14,080 nt of DNA from CAZJBH01 sp964544485 (GTDB lineage Bacteria > Patescibacteriota > Minisyncoccia > Portnoybacterales > UBA2143), in the NCBI GenBank assembly GCA_964544485.1, contig CAZJBH010000014.1:1-14080 (forward strand). Direction: 5' to 3'. Numbering within the stretch: position 1 is the first letter of the stretch; each line of letters begins with the position of its first letter. The notes under the pieces were generated by a model. That model saw only the letters and a program-made list of their open reading frames with translations, searched no databases and was not told where the DNA came from. The translations under genes were made by a program, and so were the position numbers. This document shows, in pieces, positions 14,077 to 14,080 of the stretch.

Positions 14077-14080
14077 AAAT

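Overview
The window is AT-rich, densely packed bacterial DNA using the standard bacterial code (TGA is used as a stop, for example at the end of the genes at 990 and 8097). Most likely it comes from a Patescibacteria/Candidate Phyla Radiation genome, perhaps Parcubacteria-like. This assignment is an inference from the compact type IV pilus operon with no secretin gene, the small proteins, the short A/T-only gene leaders and the close packing of tRNAs against genes. Nothing in the sequence names a species.

Positions 1-9769, minus strand: one long type IV pilus gene cluster, transcribed from high to low coordinates. The order is pilM, pilN, pilO, a small single-span protein in the pilP position, pilB, a pilin-like gene, a stand-alone receiver, pilT, pilC, a second (probably major) pilin, the prepilin peptidase pilD, a membrane-anchored protein made of two copies of one domain, and the first 45 codons of an HxsD-like gene that runs off the left edge. 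A promoter with an extended -10 sits before pilM. It lies inside the longest possible pilM reading frame and therefore fixes a shorter start. The major pilin has its own control: a probable internal promoter, the only strong Shine-Dalgarno site in the operon, and a long hairpin straight after its stop. Together these look like a way to make much more pilin than machine parts. PilB (assembly) and PilT (retraction) are both present, so the pilus should be retractile.

Positions 9770-11308: comF (DNA-uptake related) is divergent from pilM. Next come a good promoter, two tandem tRNA-Ser genes (GCU and UGA), a two-span membrane protein whose ATG is four bases after the second tRNA, and tRNA-Arg (GCG).

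Positions 11312-14080: recG starts three bases after the tRNA-Arg body. It is followed by a separately promoted, strongly translated small zinc-finger protein of the DksA/TraR type, a run of hairpins, and a textbook intrinsic terminator. No CRISPR array, insertion sequence, rRNA or integration site was seen, and no stretch over 300 bases lacks a gene.

The functional theme is pilus-driven DNA uptake (T4P plus ComF) next to recombination (RecG). The less ordinary parts are the HxsD-like gene and duplicated-domain protein at the end of the pilus operon, the tRNA-to-start-codon junctions, the selective use of Shine-Dalgarno sites, and the hairpin cluster at the right end.
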